Positions 20,160 through 32,639 of a stretch of DNA of 64,000 bases are shown here, one piece after another. The translations under genes and the position numbers were made by a program. The notes under the pieces were generated by a model. That model was not told the DNA's origin, did no database searches, and saw nothing but the letters and a program-made list of their open reading frames with translations. The DNA comes from Charina bottae (taxonomy: Eukaryota; Chordata; Lepidosauria; Squamata; Charinaidae). Where the stretch lies: positions 21,578,501 through 21,642,500 of the forward strand of contig JALMGJ010000008.1 in assembly GCA_023362775.1 (NCBI GenBank). The letters are read 5' to 3'. Within the stretch, counting starts at the first letter, position 1. Every line of letters begins with the position of its first letter.

Positions 20160-22143
20160 ACTTTCTACCTTGTTTGCAGGGGTCTACAGAATTTGTAGAC
20201 CACTGAAGCTTCCCCCTGAAGAGGGGGGAACCAGAAGATTGCTCACAGAGCCATTGGAATTGCCCACTCCTGTTTTTCTTTGTTGTTTCCACCACGGAGA
20301 AGAATGGGGGTGAATGCAGTGGAATGGCCGAAGGAGGATCCTAGCTCTGCAGGGAACGTAAGTCTCTTTGGGAGACACAAGAGCGACAGCCAGCTTTTAG
20401 ATCACTTTATATTAGTTTTCTTTTTTAGATTAGAACATTTTTATTATCTAAAATTTATCTTTGGACTTCGCTTAAAATGTTGGCTAATTTTGTGTTTTCT
20501 TTGCTATAATTAATTTTGGTGGAAGTTTGATAGATTTTATTTTGGCAACATAGTGAACAAGTTTGTATTTTTTTTTGCCTTTCTTTTGTATCAGAGAAAT
20601 TGGGACTTAAGAGACTTTGTTGTTATTTTTCACTTGACAAACTAACTGACTTTTGAGAAATTGTTTGTTTGGGTTAAGCAGCTTGCAGCCGGAAGAATAA
20701 AGAAGAATAAAGAATAAAGTATAGAGAATGTGTGCCTCTTTTCCTTCTTATTTTTTTACTTTTTTTTAGAACGGACTTTCTTTCACTTGGAATCTATTTT
20801 CATCTTTCCTTTTACAAACTGTTTGAAATACTGCTCTGTGGAATTTTTCATCTTTTATTTTAAAAGCTTTTTTCACTTAAAGAAACAGACATCACTGATA
20901 ATAATAGAACAGCTGTTCCCTGGGAAAATTTTTGTTTTGACTACGGCAGCTGATTACGGCCTGAAAGGGGGGTGTAGGTGGAAATGGCATTTCTTACAGC
21001 ACTTCAGGATTTTAAGAAAGAAATCAGCAAAGCTTTTTCGCAAATTAAGAAATCCATAGAACATATATTTATAGTTTTGGTGGCTCAGGAACAGAAGATA
21101 CAGGGGACAGATTTAGAAACAGAGGAAAGACCTTTCGAACCAGTAGAGAAACAGGGAAAGAGGACTTTGAATGTATTGGTACAGAAGAAGATTATGATAT
21201 TTTACAGGAAGTGGTCTATTAAATGTTTGGGCATAAATACATTGTGGCAGCTGAGACAGGAAGATTTTAATATGCAAATTGATAGATATTGGCATAACCT
21301 AAACAGGAGATTTATTGATATTGATTTGGAATGCAAGGTGAATGAAAATGCGGATTTGGTATTGTACACAGAGTAAGCACAGATATGAGAAACTTACAGA
21401 AGCATAAAAACATGATATTTTAAGTGTAAGATACAAGATTATAAATAAATATGTTGATATTATATATTACTCTTTCTGGAGACACATTTATGAGAAGACA
21501 ATGAGATGATGAGATGGAATTAGAATGTAGGTTATTACAAGAATATGTTATATGTATTAGGTTATATGTTATGTTAGGTTTTGTATTTTTGCTATATTAT
21601 GTATTATGTTATGTAATATGTTAGATTATGTATTAATGGAATATATAGTCATAACATGAACAGAATATATTGTATTTTATTAGACGTAGATAAGGCCTTT
21701 ATTTGTTATACTAATTGGACTTTATTGAAGATATAAATATAGATGTAAAAGTGGAAAGAGCAAATGGAAAACATTTAATTGATGCAACAATGAACATTTG
21801 ATTACTATTCTAAGGAGTAGAAACCAGAGATGGATTGTTGGAAGATATCAAGAAAGGCGAAACCTATATGAAGAACAGAAGATTGGATTATAGAAATCAA
21901 AGGGTATATGACAAAGAAAAGTTTCTGTGTATTGTATAAAGGACTAACATTTAAAGTTAATTGTTGTACTTAAAGTTCAAGGATAAATTGGAGGACATCT
22001 ATTTTCTATATTTTCTTTGTTTGTTATTTTTTGACTTCACTTTTTCTTTTCCTTTTTCTTACTTTGTATTTCTATTTCTTTTCTTTTGTATTACCTCTTA
22101 ATATGTATTTTAAAATTTAATAAAACTTATGGATAAAAAAAAA
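20160..22143 (+). mobile_element. Putative internally deleted, nonautonomous L1 derivative (about 2 kb)
   Basis: The right end has an L1-like pyrimidine-rich 3' UTR that shares tgtatttctatttcttt with the full-length L1, an AATAAA (22119-22124) and an A-run. Upstream, 20978-21376 encodes a short coiled-coil-like protein. At about 21665-21735 a frame reads ILLDVDKAFICYTNWTLLK, resembling the L1 RT block IFIDAEKAFDNLNW. Most of ORF2 is absent. Such a structure fits an L1 derivative mobilised in trans. No target-site duplication was found, so the left edge is a guess. Confidence 0.5.
20984..21376 (+). CDS. Short L1-derivative ORF, possibly ORF1-like (130 aa)
   Basis: The frame starts MAFLTALQDFKKEISKAFSQ and continues with Lys/Glu/Ile-rich sequence that could form a coiled coil. 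It follows a T-rich leader similar in layout to the L1 5' UTR, which supports an ORF1 N-terminal origin. No RRM or C-terminal domain is present. A second in-frame ATG lies just upstream at 20978. I do not recognise a specific family and rate expression as unlikely. Confidence 0.35.
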   Translation: MAFLTALQDFKKEISKAFSQIKKSIEHIFIVLVAQEQKIQGTDLETEERPFEPVEKQGKRTLNVLVQKKIMIFYRKWSIKCLGINTLWQLRQEDFNMQIDRYWHNLNRRFIDIDLECKVNENADLVLYTE

Positions 22144-22296
22144 CATTTTAAGAAGCATCATTCTGGGAGAATAACTACAAAAATGTACCAAAATAAGAGC
22201 AATCTTTTCTTTAGAAGAAAGTTTGTGATTAAAAAGAAAGAAAGAGGGAGAAATTGAAAATTAAAATCTGATCCATTTGAGAATAAGAGCCATGCA

Positions 22297-22578
22297 ACAA
22301 GTTCGGAGGTTCGAATCCCTAGCCCTGCATGCAGAGTGAGCTCCTGCACTAGCTCTAGCTCTTGCCAACCTAGCAATTTGAAAGCATGCAAATGCAAGTA
22401 GATTAATAGGTACCACTTCGGTGGGTAGGTAACAGCGTTCCGTGCGCGTCATGCGGCCACATGACCGTGGAAGCGTCTTCGGACAACGCTGGCTCTTCGG
22501 CTAACAAACGGAGATGATCACCAGCCCCTAGAGTCAGACACGACTGCACAAATGTGCAGGGGGAACCTTTACCTTTAC
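22297..22578 (+). mobile_element. SauriaSINE, 5'-truncated
   Basis: It begins at the B box (gttcggaggttcgaatccc) and runs through the shared body (cacttcggtgggtaggtaac, cacatgaccgtggaagcgtc) to the terminal acctttaccttta. The A-box half present in the other copies is missing. No clear flanking duplication was found. Confidence 0.8.
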
Positions 22579-23163
22579 TAACTAGATTAGCCCTAATCTG
22601 AAATTCTTGGCCAGACTTGATACTTTCCCTTGTGTGGAAAAGCCTGAACAAATGCGGAGTTTTATTCTTTCTCTCCCTATTTTGATCTTGTGGGGTTACT
22701 AAACTGTTATTTGTATTTCAAGGAAGTTCCAACAGGTTCTAATTAGAGGAACTGGTGATAATTTAAATATGCCTTCAAAAAACATTTCTTTTCAGTCCTT
22801 AATATTTTTCCATGCAAAGAAAGACAAAGTCTGAAATCCTTTGCACTCCTACATGTGATCTATTTTACAGTCCTTTATTAGAACAGCTGCCAGTGGAGAA
22901 TCTTCTCTTTAAGAGAATCCTTTATTTCAGCTTTCTCCAACTGGGCATATGTTTTATATTTCTGTTCCCTTCTTCTTCAGCTGCAAGAATATTATGTGCC
23001 TGTAAATTGGAGCGAAACATATCTGGAGAATTCTATCTCAGAAAATGTTGGGGTTTGATAAACCCAGGAATTTACTTCTAGATATAAATTATACAGAGAG
23101 GCTTGATTTCTCGGTAAAAGGTGAAATATTCTGCACAGTCACCCAATTAGCAGCCATTGTTGT
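22579..23163. other. Unannotated sequence
   Basis: An 89-codon frame at 22812-23081 is not recognisable. No repeat was identified. Confidence 0.45.
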
Positions 23164-23168
23164 AGGAA

Positions 23169-23498
23169 TGATGTGTCATGTGTGACTCATTCAACAGGTG
23201 CTTAGAGTTAGGTTGGGTGTGGTGAATAACGAGAGTGACCTATAATGTGATTGGTCAGGTTCACTATATATGCAGAGACATTCTCATTTCCCATTATTCC
23301 CATTTTATCTCGTGAAAGCTGTATCGTTGATGGTGTATATTTGTTACTTGTGGAAGTGATCTGTAAATACATATGTATATAAAGTAAATAGGATATTTGA
23401 TATAACTTCTGTTTGGAGTCTATTTACTGCATAGTACGTGGATCACTGGTGCCTAGGAGAGAGGCAGGCCGCTCCATCTCCGCGCGCTCCCTCTGACA
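23169..23498 (+). mobile_element. Probable solo LTR (about 330 bp)
   Basis: The segment runs from TGATGTGTCATG to CCTCTGACA. It contains a CCAAT-like attggtc (23250), a TATA-like tatata (23265-23270) about 15 bp further on, and a GC-rich 3' part, which is LTR-like promoter order. The flanks aggaa and gaaaa are only partly alike, so the exact edges are not proven. Confidence 0.5.
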
Positions 23499-23503
23499 GA
23501 AAA

Positions 23504-25364
23504 TAATGCTTTTGTTGTGCATCTATGGTTAGCTTCGGGACAGACAGATCACTTGATGTCTTCAATTTCACACTGTAGAGAGATTTAGTATATTTCTGTA
23601 TAAAGTATAGTGGTAAAAATTAAAATCTCCTTTAAGTTGAACGTGACTCCTAGTGAGTTCCTGGACAAGTCTGTGTAGTTTTCTTGGTATTATTATTATT
23701 ATTATTTTATTATTATTATTATTTGCACCTATCTTGTTCTAGTCTATTGCCCAATGGGATCTCATCCAAGTATTAATCCAGTTTGATACTGCTTAGGTTT
23801 TTCAATCAGCCAAAGTAAATTCAACTTGCTACAGTAACCAAAATAGGGGAAGTATTCAAAGGACCACCACACAGGTGGGAAACTTGCAGCTCCTGAAATG
23901 CTCAATTGCAGTCTCTATTTGCATATGTACACATGTTAGCACAGGATTTGAGTGTGGTGTTCATTTGCTCTCCACTGCACGCACATACCTACCAAATTAA
24001 ATTAAGATAATTTGGAAGAAAAAATTTAACAGGCCAAAATCTCTGAATCTGTTGATTTAGCAATCCCACATGAGAAACAAGATCTCACATGAGATTTTTG
24101 GGAGGATGATAGCTTAAATTTCATGAGATTTATCAGTTTTGCAAGATTTGAGGCAATTTATTTTTGGCATCCAAAACATTCCTTGTAAAGGTTGCTCCAA
24201 AGTTAGCATGTGCAGATAAAATTCAGATTTATATCTTGTTTTGCTTTATTTTAGGATGATAATTTCCTTTTCATTATGTGGCTTGAGAGGCCATCCTTGA
24301 ACAAACCCCATTGAATTCAGCCAGAATGACTTTAGTAAGCATACACAATAATATTCCATACTTACTATTAAAGTATAAATCTCTAATCTAGAATGTGCCC
24401 CAAAGTCTCCTGTGGCTAAATATTGCAGACGGAAAGCTGGAAATGGCAGAAATGACATAAGGCTGTCCTGATAAAGAACTTTTTTGAAGAACCCATGCTC
24501 CCTGGAAATACATTTGAAAACCACAAAACAGATTTGACCTTCTACTGTTAACATAGAGAAGATAGATGATAGATAGAAAGAAACTGCACAATATTTTTCT
24601 TATAAAATACCACTTGTAAGAAAAAGAGCAGAAACATTTTGTTTTCTGTTAGGGGACCATGTCAAAATCAAATATGCATGGTTTGATGGCAATAAGTCTT
24701 ATTGCTGATAATGCATGGCTAGCTCTTTGAATGAGAGTCTTTTAACATTGCTGATAAAATACAAGTGTAAACTTGTTTACAAGTTCAGCATTATTTTAGC
24801 TGGGTGAGAAAGAGATGTAACAAGAAAATTAACTTTTATTAGGTTGCCCCCCACCAATAATTTGTTTTTTAGCCATTTTCTGTCAAGGCACAGAAATCAA
24901 TAGCGGCACATTGATAGAACCCAGATTGGTTTGAAGCTTCTCCAGTATCCAAGCAGTCAACTGTGATGTATTTAATTCATGCAGCACTTATTACTTTCAA
25001 GCTTTGCTTGTCAACAGGAAAAAATACGGAGGTAAAATGCAATCAAGCAGGACTGAATAGAACAGACAAATCTTTCAGCATGCTTATTCCCTTTGGTTTA
25101 GGTTACCTTTCCTTTGTCCTTGTTCTTGTACCTTTCCACCAGTTATGTAAGTAAAATAGGATCAGCACATAAAATAACAACTGCTTTTTCGTGTGATCAT
25201 ATTAGGTCTGCCAAAATGGGGATACTTGATCTGGAGAACAAAATTTTTAACACAGAGCTGTGTAACATTCTCTTTTCCCACTTCAGTAAAACTGTTCCCT
25301 TAACCTCTAGGATTCCTCCTAAACATGATATAAGAGCATAACCTTTTCCCATTTGAATAGAAAA
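23504..25364. other. Unannotated sequence with an ATT microsatellite
   Basis: An interrupted ATT repeat occupies about 23689-23724. The largest frame (102 codons, minus, 24246-24554) is not recognisable. No gene was supported. Confidence 0.5.
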
Positions 25365-26385
25365 CTCATGGCTCCTGCTTGAAGAGCTGGTGGCAGATGT
25401 GTCTAGGAGGACCTTTGCACACATTCATCTAATGCAGAGCTTTCCAAACTGTGTCGCGACACAAAAGTGTGTCGCCACACACAGTCTGGTGTGTTGCCAC
25501 ACAACCCAGAAGCGCTGATCATCATCAGCGCTTCCGGGTTTTCCCGCGGCGACACACCAACAGTGGCGCGCAAAACCCGAAAGCGGCAGCAGTGCTTCTG
25601 GGTTTTTGCGCGCTGCCACAACGGCGGCACTTCCGGGTTTTCCCGCGGCGACACACCAACGGCGGTTGGTGTGTCGCCGTGGGAAAACTTTGGAAAGCCC
25701 TGATGCAATGTATCAACTGCCCAATTTCCTGCATGGGGAGGCCCATCTCCCAGTCACTCATGGCTTAAGTCTCTTGTTTGGACTATTGCAATGAGCTCTG
25801 CATAGGGCTACAGTACTCTATGCACTGGTCCACAGTGAGGTGGTGCAAATAGTGAGTACACCCTGATATGCCCATATGACATCACTACTACATGAGCTGC
25901 GGTGATTCGCAGTTGGCTTTTGGGTGCCTTTCAAGGAATCAATGGTTATCTTTAAAATCCTTCATGGCTTAGAGATTAGTTATTTGCAAGATTGCCTCTC
26001 TCCCGCTGTCTCTGCTCATCTGATAAGATCCAGATTTCTTCTGTCCTCTCACAGAAGAAATGTAATCTTATGGACTCCAGAAGCATGGCTTCTCTGTTAC
26101 TGCTCCTGCTCTCCGGAACAGCATTCCTCCTGAGGTCTGCAAGCCTCCAACATTGCTGTCTTTCAGGAAAGCCATAGAGAAGTGGCTCTTTCAGTAGGCC
26201 ATGAGGTTTATGAACCCATTAGTACATTATGACAGATTCAGTTTTTTAAATTTTCTGGGTAGCTATTTGCTGTTTGATTCTTCTTTCACTGCTATATTGT
26301 GGTTTTAATTTATCGTGTATGCTGCCTTGGGTTGTTTGACAACTAGGCAGCCTTACAAATCCAATAATTAAAAATAAATAAAATA
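25365..26385 (+). pseudogene. L2-like LINE 3' region, split by a hAT MITE
   Basis: The piece 25365-25434 matches the L2-like copy at 30692 (gctcctgcttgaagagctgg, cctttgcac). The reading resumes after the MITE at 25703 with the LDYCNALY-like block (ttggactattgcaatgagctc), the KILHGLEISYLQDCLSP block, and an AAATAAAATAAA end. It represents the C-terminal RT and 3' tail of an old copy with many stops. Confidence 0.7.
25435..25702. mobile_element. GC-rich hAT MITE with related termini (268 bp)
   Basis: The ends CAGAGCTTTCCAAACTG and CTTTGGAAAGCCCTG match the hAT MITE family at 8246, but the interior is different. It is CpG-rich and built around a 31-bp block (cttccgggttttcccgcggc...) repeated exactly at 25531 and 25630. 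The flanking octamers atctaatg and atgcaatg agree at six of eight positions, a decayed 8-bp duplication. Frames on both strands across it come from the repeat. Confidence 0.75.
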
Positions 26386-26464
26386 AGTTGTGAAGGTAAT
26401 TGCTCTTTGTAAAGGATCAGGACTGTATGTGTGTGGGGCTCTTTTGGGAGCCTCTTATTGGTCC

Positions 26465-26591
26465 TAAAATAAAATAAAATAAAATAAAATAAAATAATAA
26501 AATAAAATAAAATAAAATAAAATAATAAAATAAAATAAAATAAAATAAAATAAAATAAAATAAAATAAAATAAAATAAAATAAAATAAAAA
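26465..26591. repeat. AAAAT pentanucleotide microsatellite
   Basis: This is a tract of about 125 bp of AAAAT units with two AAT interruptions. The Phe/Ile/Leu/Tyr-rich minus-strand frames over it (26343-26812) are artefacts. Confidence 0.92.
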
Positions 26592-29500
26592 CATAGCAAG
26601 ATTCTGATTACTGAGAACACACTAGTCATTATAATGTGCTGGCACTGATAAAGATCCAGAAATGTGTCAGCAGGCTTATTTGACTGCAAGTTAAGTACAA
26701 TATAGCCATGGAAGATGAAGAAAGGGCAGTTACAGGCTTCAGGATCAGTGCTGTAGCAAGCAGCTATGAGTGCAGGCACCAGAAGGAGAGGCATCCAACC
26801 ACTACCAGGCACCTTGGCACATGTGCCACCCAGAATATATATTTATGACATCACTAGGCAAACCCTTGTTGGTAAAAATCAACACAGCTCAGAAATGCCT
26901 GAGCAATTTTAAGTGGAGACTTGAATATTACAGAATTATATTCAGGAGGCAACTATTGTCACACAGCTCCAGAATGGCACGGGGGAGCCCAGATTACATC
27001 ATTGCTGTATTTACCCTCCGAAAATGCCTGGTAATGGTAGGTGCTGGGACCATTCTTTGCTGGGTTCATGAAGGCAATGGGAGGCTTCATCAAGTCTGGG
27101 GTTTGCAGCATATGCCTAGTAGCTCTGCTGGGGAGTTCCATATCTGGTCAAACCTTTTGGGAGCTGTATATTCACCCAGGCCCAATAATGGAGAAGTGAT
27201 CTAGACCTGGATGGTCAGAAGGCTCATTTGAACTGAGATATTCTCCCTGATCCTTGCGTTTTTCTTTGGTCACCAAACAAAAAGTTAGAGAGCATATGGC
27301 TATCAACTGCATACATCTGAGCATGGGATTCTTTCATGCTAAACTTCTGTTTCTTCATTGACTTCCCTTTTTATTTTGAAAGTTTGCGGCTCTGAAGCTG
27401 AAAGGAATGCACTACCTTACTGAGGTTGAAACCAGGCAGCCTGAAACAATAGTGTCAGAAAAGGTGTGAAATTCTAACCAATTCATAAATTGTTCATTTT
27501 ATAGGTTATAAGTGTTCATTTTCTTAGTCACACTGCTAATGAGCAGATCACAAATGCGAGGTTTTTCCCATGTCCTTTCCCTGTTCTTTCAAGACAGCTG
27601 TGCTCAGTTCTACTTTATGCAGAGATGATATACTAGATTTCCCTGCTCTCCCAAATCAATCTTCCAATACCCCGGTGGGTCCCAGATGTCCCAGCCCAGC
27701 TCAGTGGAGTTAATTGTCTTGATGGGGAGGGGCAGATAGCAAAGAGGAAGGAAAGTGCTTTCTATCAACTGTGGCTTCTTCTTCTGTGGCTTTTTTTTTT
27801 AAATCTGATTGAACTGATACATTAATTCAACTCATATGCAGTTTAACCGTCTGACATAAAATGCATTTAATGTCAAGATATGGTTTGCAAGCCCCTGCTA
27901 AGATATTCCTACAGATGCATTTTACCACACAAAATACATTTTAGCATGTCAATAGTGAAAAGGCACCATATGCTGAGAAACAAGCAGCCAGAGTCATGTT
28001 CCCAGTAGTGCCTACAATTGTTTTGCTCTCAGCTGCATAATTTTCATGGAAAGGGTTGTGTTATTGTTGCTTTGGTTTGGCAGAATATTAATCTGCTGAT
28101 GATTTCAAAAGGCGATTTTGAAGTGTGTTGTTACGCTACCCACCCGCACCCATTTTTCTTTTGAACAAAAGGAAAATGTGATGATTGATGCATATTCGCT
28201 GAGAAGCATATATCTTTCCCTAGAGTACTCAGAAACAAGCATTAAGCTGAGGAAATGAAATGAAGCAGAAATGAAAGAGTGCAGGATTTAGTCGCATTCT
28301 GAACAATACCAAAAAATTTAAAAAAGAGGGGAGGAGAGGGAAAATAATTGAATGATATATGAATGGCTAAAAAGGACAGCAAAGCAGGGGAAATCTGACA
28401 TTTAAACCCAAACTCTTAGCTGGTGCCCATGGCAACTTCAGTGATGAGTTGGGGGAAAAAAAACACCTATTGTACTCTTTGATTGCTTCCTGGATAATAC
28501 TCCCACCCCTGACAACCATGACAAATCCCCAGTCCTTTGGGGATGTTGCAGGACTTCTATAATGACACCAATAAATAACAGAATGTTAATGTCTGGTAGG
28601 AGGGCAGATGCTTGGGAAAGCTGATCCCTGCTCACACTTTCACACATCTCTGTAAGTTGGGCGTCAGTGCAGGTTTCCGATTGTGAAATTCAGGAATTTC
28701 CAAGCATCGACTATCAAGACTACCACTACAACATTTTCTACACTGACTTCAGAATTAAATAACATTTATGTAAAGGAAACCATCTGCAATTGTTCAGCCT
28801 AACTCAGCATGTGGCATTCATGCTTTCTAAATTTAAATAGGGTTCCCATCTGTCCTAGCTTGCAACAATTCCAAGCGAAGGCATATGATGCAGAGAAGGG
28901 ATGTGCACATCTAGACCACTGTGCTGTACTAGCCCGTTTGCAATGTGGGGCCAGCTATGCATTTCAAGTTAATTTATCATTTTGAGTATAAAGTAGCTTC
29001 TAAGCACTGACCGTTCTACTTCCCTATACCTATTTCGGATTAAGGCAAGGGAAACTGTTGTCTGGAACTCCTCCTTTTTGCAGTTCTCAAACCCTCACTG
29101 ACTATGCCTCCAAATTTTAGTAGTGCCATTGCTAAAAATGGGTGGTGTAGCTTCCTGCCATGTGGCTTTGAAATCAATGAAAACTGTTTGGAAAATATCA
29201 TGACAATCCATTTTTTTTTAAAAAAAAAGACTCTTCTCAGGTCATTAAATCCAAAGATTGCTCACTGCTGTTTAGGAAATGGAAATGTTAGCATTACCAC
29301 TTTCTTTCTTTCTGATCCACTGCCTTGATTATTACGAACATTCCTTATGTCTTTTGTTCAGGGGCTCATTAGAAATACTTCTTACGGAAACTGAGCTCCG
29401 AATGCTGTAGATAACAATTCTCTAGAACGCTGACTCCTAATCGAGCCAAACCTTTTGCTATCGGCTAAATTCAGTGAAGGATTTTGCAGGTAAGACAAGG

Positions 29501-30470
29501 TTTGAATGGTGGCAAAGTTTGCTTCCTGAAGCGCTCTAGAATGAAAACACATTAGCCCTAATTCACAGCTTGCTTAACCCAGCCACCCAGCTAGCACTAC
29601 TGATGTTTCTGGCAGTACACAATCACACTACAGTAATTAAATCAAAAATCACTTTTTGGAAACATCTGCTCACAACTTAGTATCCCATGAATCCTAGTCC
29701 TAGGAGAGCTGTGCCAAGGCTTCATTACATCACTAGTCCATCACTCGAGGCCAGGCAATGCAGACAATTCAAGCCTGAGAGAGAATTCTGTGCAGCCGGT
29801 CCTTGGCAGATAATTCTGTAATGGAAAGGCTTGTTTTTTTCACACACTTTTTTCTCGAGTTCTTTTTTCTTTGAATTCTAGGTATTAGGATCATGCAGTG
29901 CTTGGAAATCAGTCTCAAAAATGTGCTTTGGAGCATGCAAAAGTGCCAGTGTTGCATCTGTCTGCAGCACCTTAGAGCATCTGTATCTTTTCTTAAGATC
30001 GTGCATGGCTGTTTTACGGTGTTGCTGACCACTGTTATGTTTGTTCTTTCATGTGCTCCAAAACACTGCTTGGATGTCGAATTTGAAATGCTGCACAGCC
30101 CTACTATATAACCAAAATGGATAAACTGACTGGATTTAAATGTTTCAATTATATCATTGACTGAATGGTGTTAGTTTAACTCTGTGCACAGATGGGTCTG
30201 TAAGGCTCAGTCTAACCTATTGAGGCTTAGCTGACTGGAGTAGCTGACTCCATTTTGGCAGGGCCCAGTTAAATATTTTGTGGAGACAAGGTAAGGCTTT
30301 AATAAAATTAGATATATCATTTGTTAGAATATACTAAGTGTATAAATTAATATATGGCTTTTCTAAGTAAATTCTTTCTGCACTTCACAGATAGATTCAG
30401 ATTAATCTGAATCTGCTGAATCTGTCCCAGTTCCTCTACCACACAGTAGTCCAGACTCATGTCATGCCAA
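26592..30470. other. Long repeat-poor unannotated stretch
   Basis: Nearly 3.9 kb without a recognisable interspersed repeat. A 144-codon frame at 26770-27204 has no family resemblance and sits close to the microsatellite. Homopolymer runs occur near 27790 and 29210-29230. Low repeat density is compatible with functional noncoding DNA, but the sequence alone does not show it. Confidence 0.45.
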
Positions 30471-30517
30471 TTATTATTATTATTACTATTATTATTATTA
30501 TTATTATTATTTATTAT
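30471..30517. repeat. TTA trinucleotide microsatellite
   Basis: About 47 bp of ATT/TTA repeats with one interruption lie immediately upstream of an L2-like copy. Confidence 0.85.
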
Positions 30518-30540
30518 TTTTTATATAATAAAAAATTTCC

Positions 30541-31460
30541 CCCTTTCATATATACTGTATGAAGTTGAACCCAGGCAAGACGGAATGGCTGTGGGTTTGG
30601 GGCTCTTTGGTTTCCAGAGAATTACCATCTTTGGTCTTGGATGGGGTTGCATGGCCCCAGACAGACCCTGTGTGTAACCTGGGGGTTCTCCTGGACTCAC
30701 GACTCCTGCTCGAAGAGCAGGTGGCAGTCGTGACCAGGAAAGCCTTTGCACAACTACATGTTGTGCGCCAGCTACGCCCATTCCTGGACCAACAGGCTGT
30801 TCTCACAGTCACCCACACCCTAGTCACCTCCCGTTTGGACTATTGTAATGCGCTCTACATGGGGCTGCCCTTGAAAAGTATCCGTAAGCTTCAATTGGTT
30901 CAAAATGCAGTGTCCCGCATAGTTTTGCGCAAGCCTAGACTTGCGCATGTGTCACCTCTCTTGCGGGAGCTGCATTGGTTGCCAATTTGCTTCTGGGTCC
31001 AATTCAAGGTGCTGGTTATCACCTTTAAAGCCCTACATGGCTTGGGGCCAGGTTATTTGCAGGACCGCCTTTCCATAGTCACATCTACCCAGCCCACCAG
31101 AGCAGGGAGGCAGGGCATGTTGCGGGTCCCTTCAGTCAGGGAAATACATCTAGTGGGACCAAGGAAAAGGGCCTTCTCTGTAGTGGCTCCCTCCCTTTGG
31201 AACATCATTCCCCCAGATATAAGATTGGCCCCCTCCTTGCTCCTGTTCCGGAAGGCCCTGAAGACATGGTTCTGTCAACGGGCCTGGGGACCCCAAGCTG
31301 CTTCAGAGCCTATCAAGTGGCTGGTATGAATGTGTTTGCTGCCACCAGGTGGTGGTGGCATTTATTGTGTTTTTATGGTTTTTAATTCTGTAAGCTGCCC
31401 GGAGTCACCGTGTGTGAGTTGGGTGGCCTTATAAATCTGTTAAATATACACTGTACATAC
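30541..31460 (+). pseudogene. L2-like LINE, reverse-transcriptase C-terminal part and 3' end
   Basis: A 256-codon frame (30559-31329) remains open. It begins MKLNPGKTEWLWV, the segment just after the RT catalytic box. It contains LGVLLDSRL, SRLDYCNALYMGLP, LQLVQNAVSRIV, LRELHWLPI, KALHGLGPGYLQDRL and RAFSVVAPSLWNIIPPDI, the conserved string of L2/CR1-clade proteins. The 3' end has gctgcccggagtcac and an AT-rich tail. The endonuclease and the RT palm are missing, so it is a 5'-truncated copy. The intact frame suggests it is younger than the other L2-like copies here. Confidence 0.85.
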
Positions 31461-31461
31461 T

Positions 31462-31572
31462 GTATATACTGTATATATGGCCCAAAGGGACCAGCTGGCT
31501 TTCATGCCTAGAGCTCACAGTCTCCTGGTTTGTAAGCCAGCACCTTTACCACTACACCAAGTTGGCTCTGAA
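31462..31572 (-). mobile_element. tRNA-derived SINE fragment
   Basis: The reverse complement carries gagccaacttggtgtagtgg and the following tRNA-like head, matching the SINE at 35316. Only the 5' part is present. Confidence 0.6.
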
Positions 31573-32639
31573 CGTTCTGAATATACATCTTGGTCACAGG
31601 TTGAAGACATAATGCTTAACTGTGCACTCACCAGTGAGATCCCCTTTTTGTTGTTTTTAAAATTCAAACTTCAAGAAAAATGGGATCCCCAGGGAAAGTA
31701 GTGGACAAGGTGGGAACCAAGGCTGAGAAAAACAGTCCTAGACATTATCTGACTGGAATCCTCAGGAAGGAGAAATCCAGGAGCAACTGAGACACCAAGA
31801 AATCTGTTTTGAGGCAACAATTATTTCAAATAAATAAAAATGTCTTGCTAGCAATATTGTGTTAGATTTTCTTTATTTTGGAATGTGTGTGTAGCTATTT
31901 AAGCTTTATAGTCTTGGAAATGTATTGTTCTCTGAAATTTATGCTCTCTGTACACAGTCAATGAATTGTGGTTTTTATATATATATATAAAAAAAACTTG
32001 GTATATCTTTCCATCAGAGTTGTTCCTGTATTACCAGCAGATTTATCATCTTGTCCCTGCCTAGAATCTTATCTTCTCTCTTGTAGCTTTCTATGGGAGT
32101 GATTTTAGCAGCACTGTATTTTTATCTCCTTTCCCATGGAATGCTTTTACCTCAAAACTGAAAGAGTATGTTTGCATCTTCTCTTTTCCTTTTTTAAAAT
32201 AAAGTCATTGTATTTATCACTTGTGAGCTTCATCTGTCTCCAAAGAGTGGGGAGTGAGGGGGCTGATTTCCCTAGTCACACATAAACTGTAACAGCCAGG
32301 AGGTGACACTTTAGAATTTATATCATTTATATCATTTTAATTTTATTTCATTCTTTTTTCTTTTGCACTTGCCAATAAGGTCTAAACTATGAGATTCCTT
32401 CCTGTCTCACAAACATGGGTTAAGGGAGGATGCTAAATAAAGTTCTGCTGTAAGATAGGTAGTGGCAGCAGTAACTATCAAGTAGCTTCATAGAGGTTGG
32501 AAAGTGGGACCAGGATGTGTAGAACAAAAGCGTTTCTGGAAAACAAGACTTGAGACTTTCAGTTTTAACCCTGTAGGCTCAGCCTTGCCACCACATCCCT
32601 CTACTCATTACCTACCACAGGAAAGGGGAAGCTTGATAC
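31573..32639. other. Unannotated sequence
   Basis: No gene or repeat is supported. A TATA-rich patch lies at 31977-31990. Confidence 0.45.

Noticed and set aside
26343..26812. 131-codon Phe/Ile/Leu/Tyr-rich frame resembling a membrane protein
   Set aside because: Its hydrophobic part is the translation of an AAAAT microsatellite.
30559..31329. Intact 256-codon gene
   Set aside because: The sequence is the C-terminal part of an L2-like LINE protein followed by a LINE 3' end, not a host gene.
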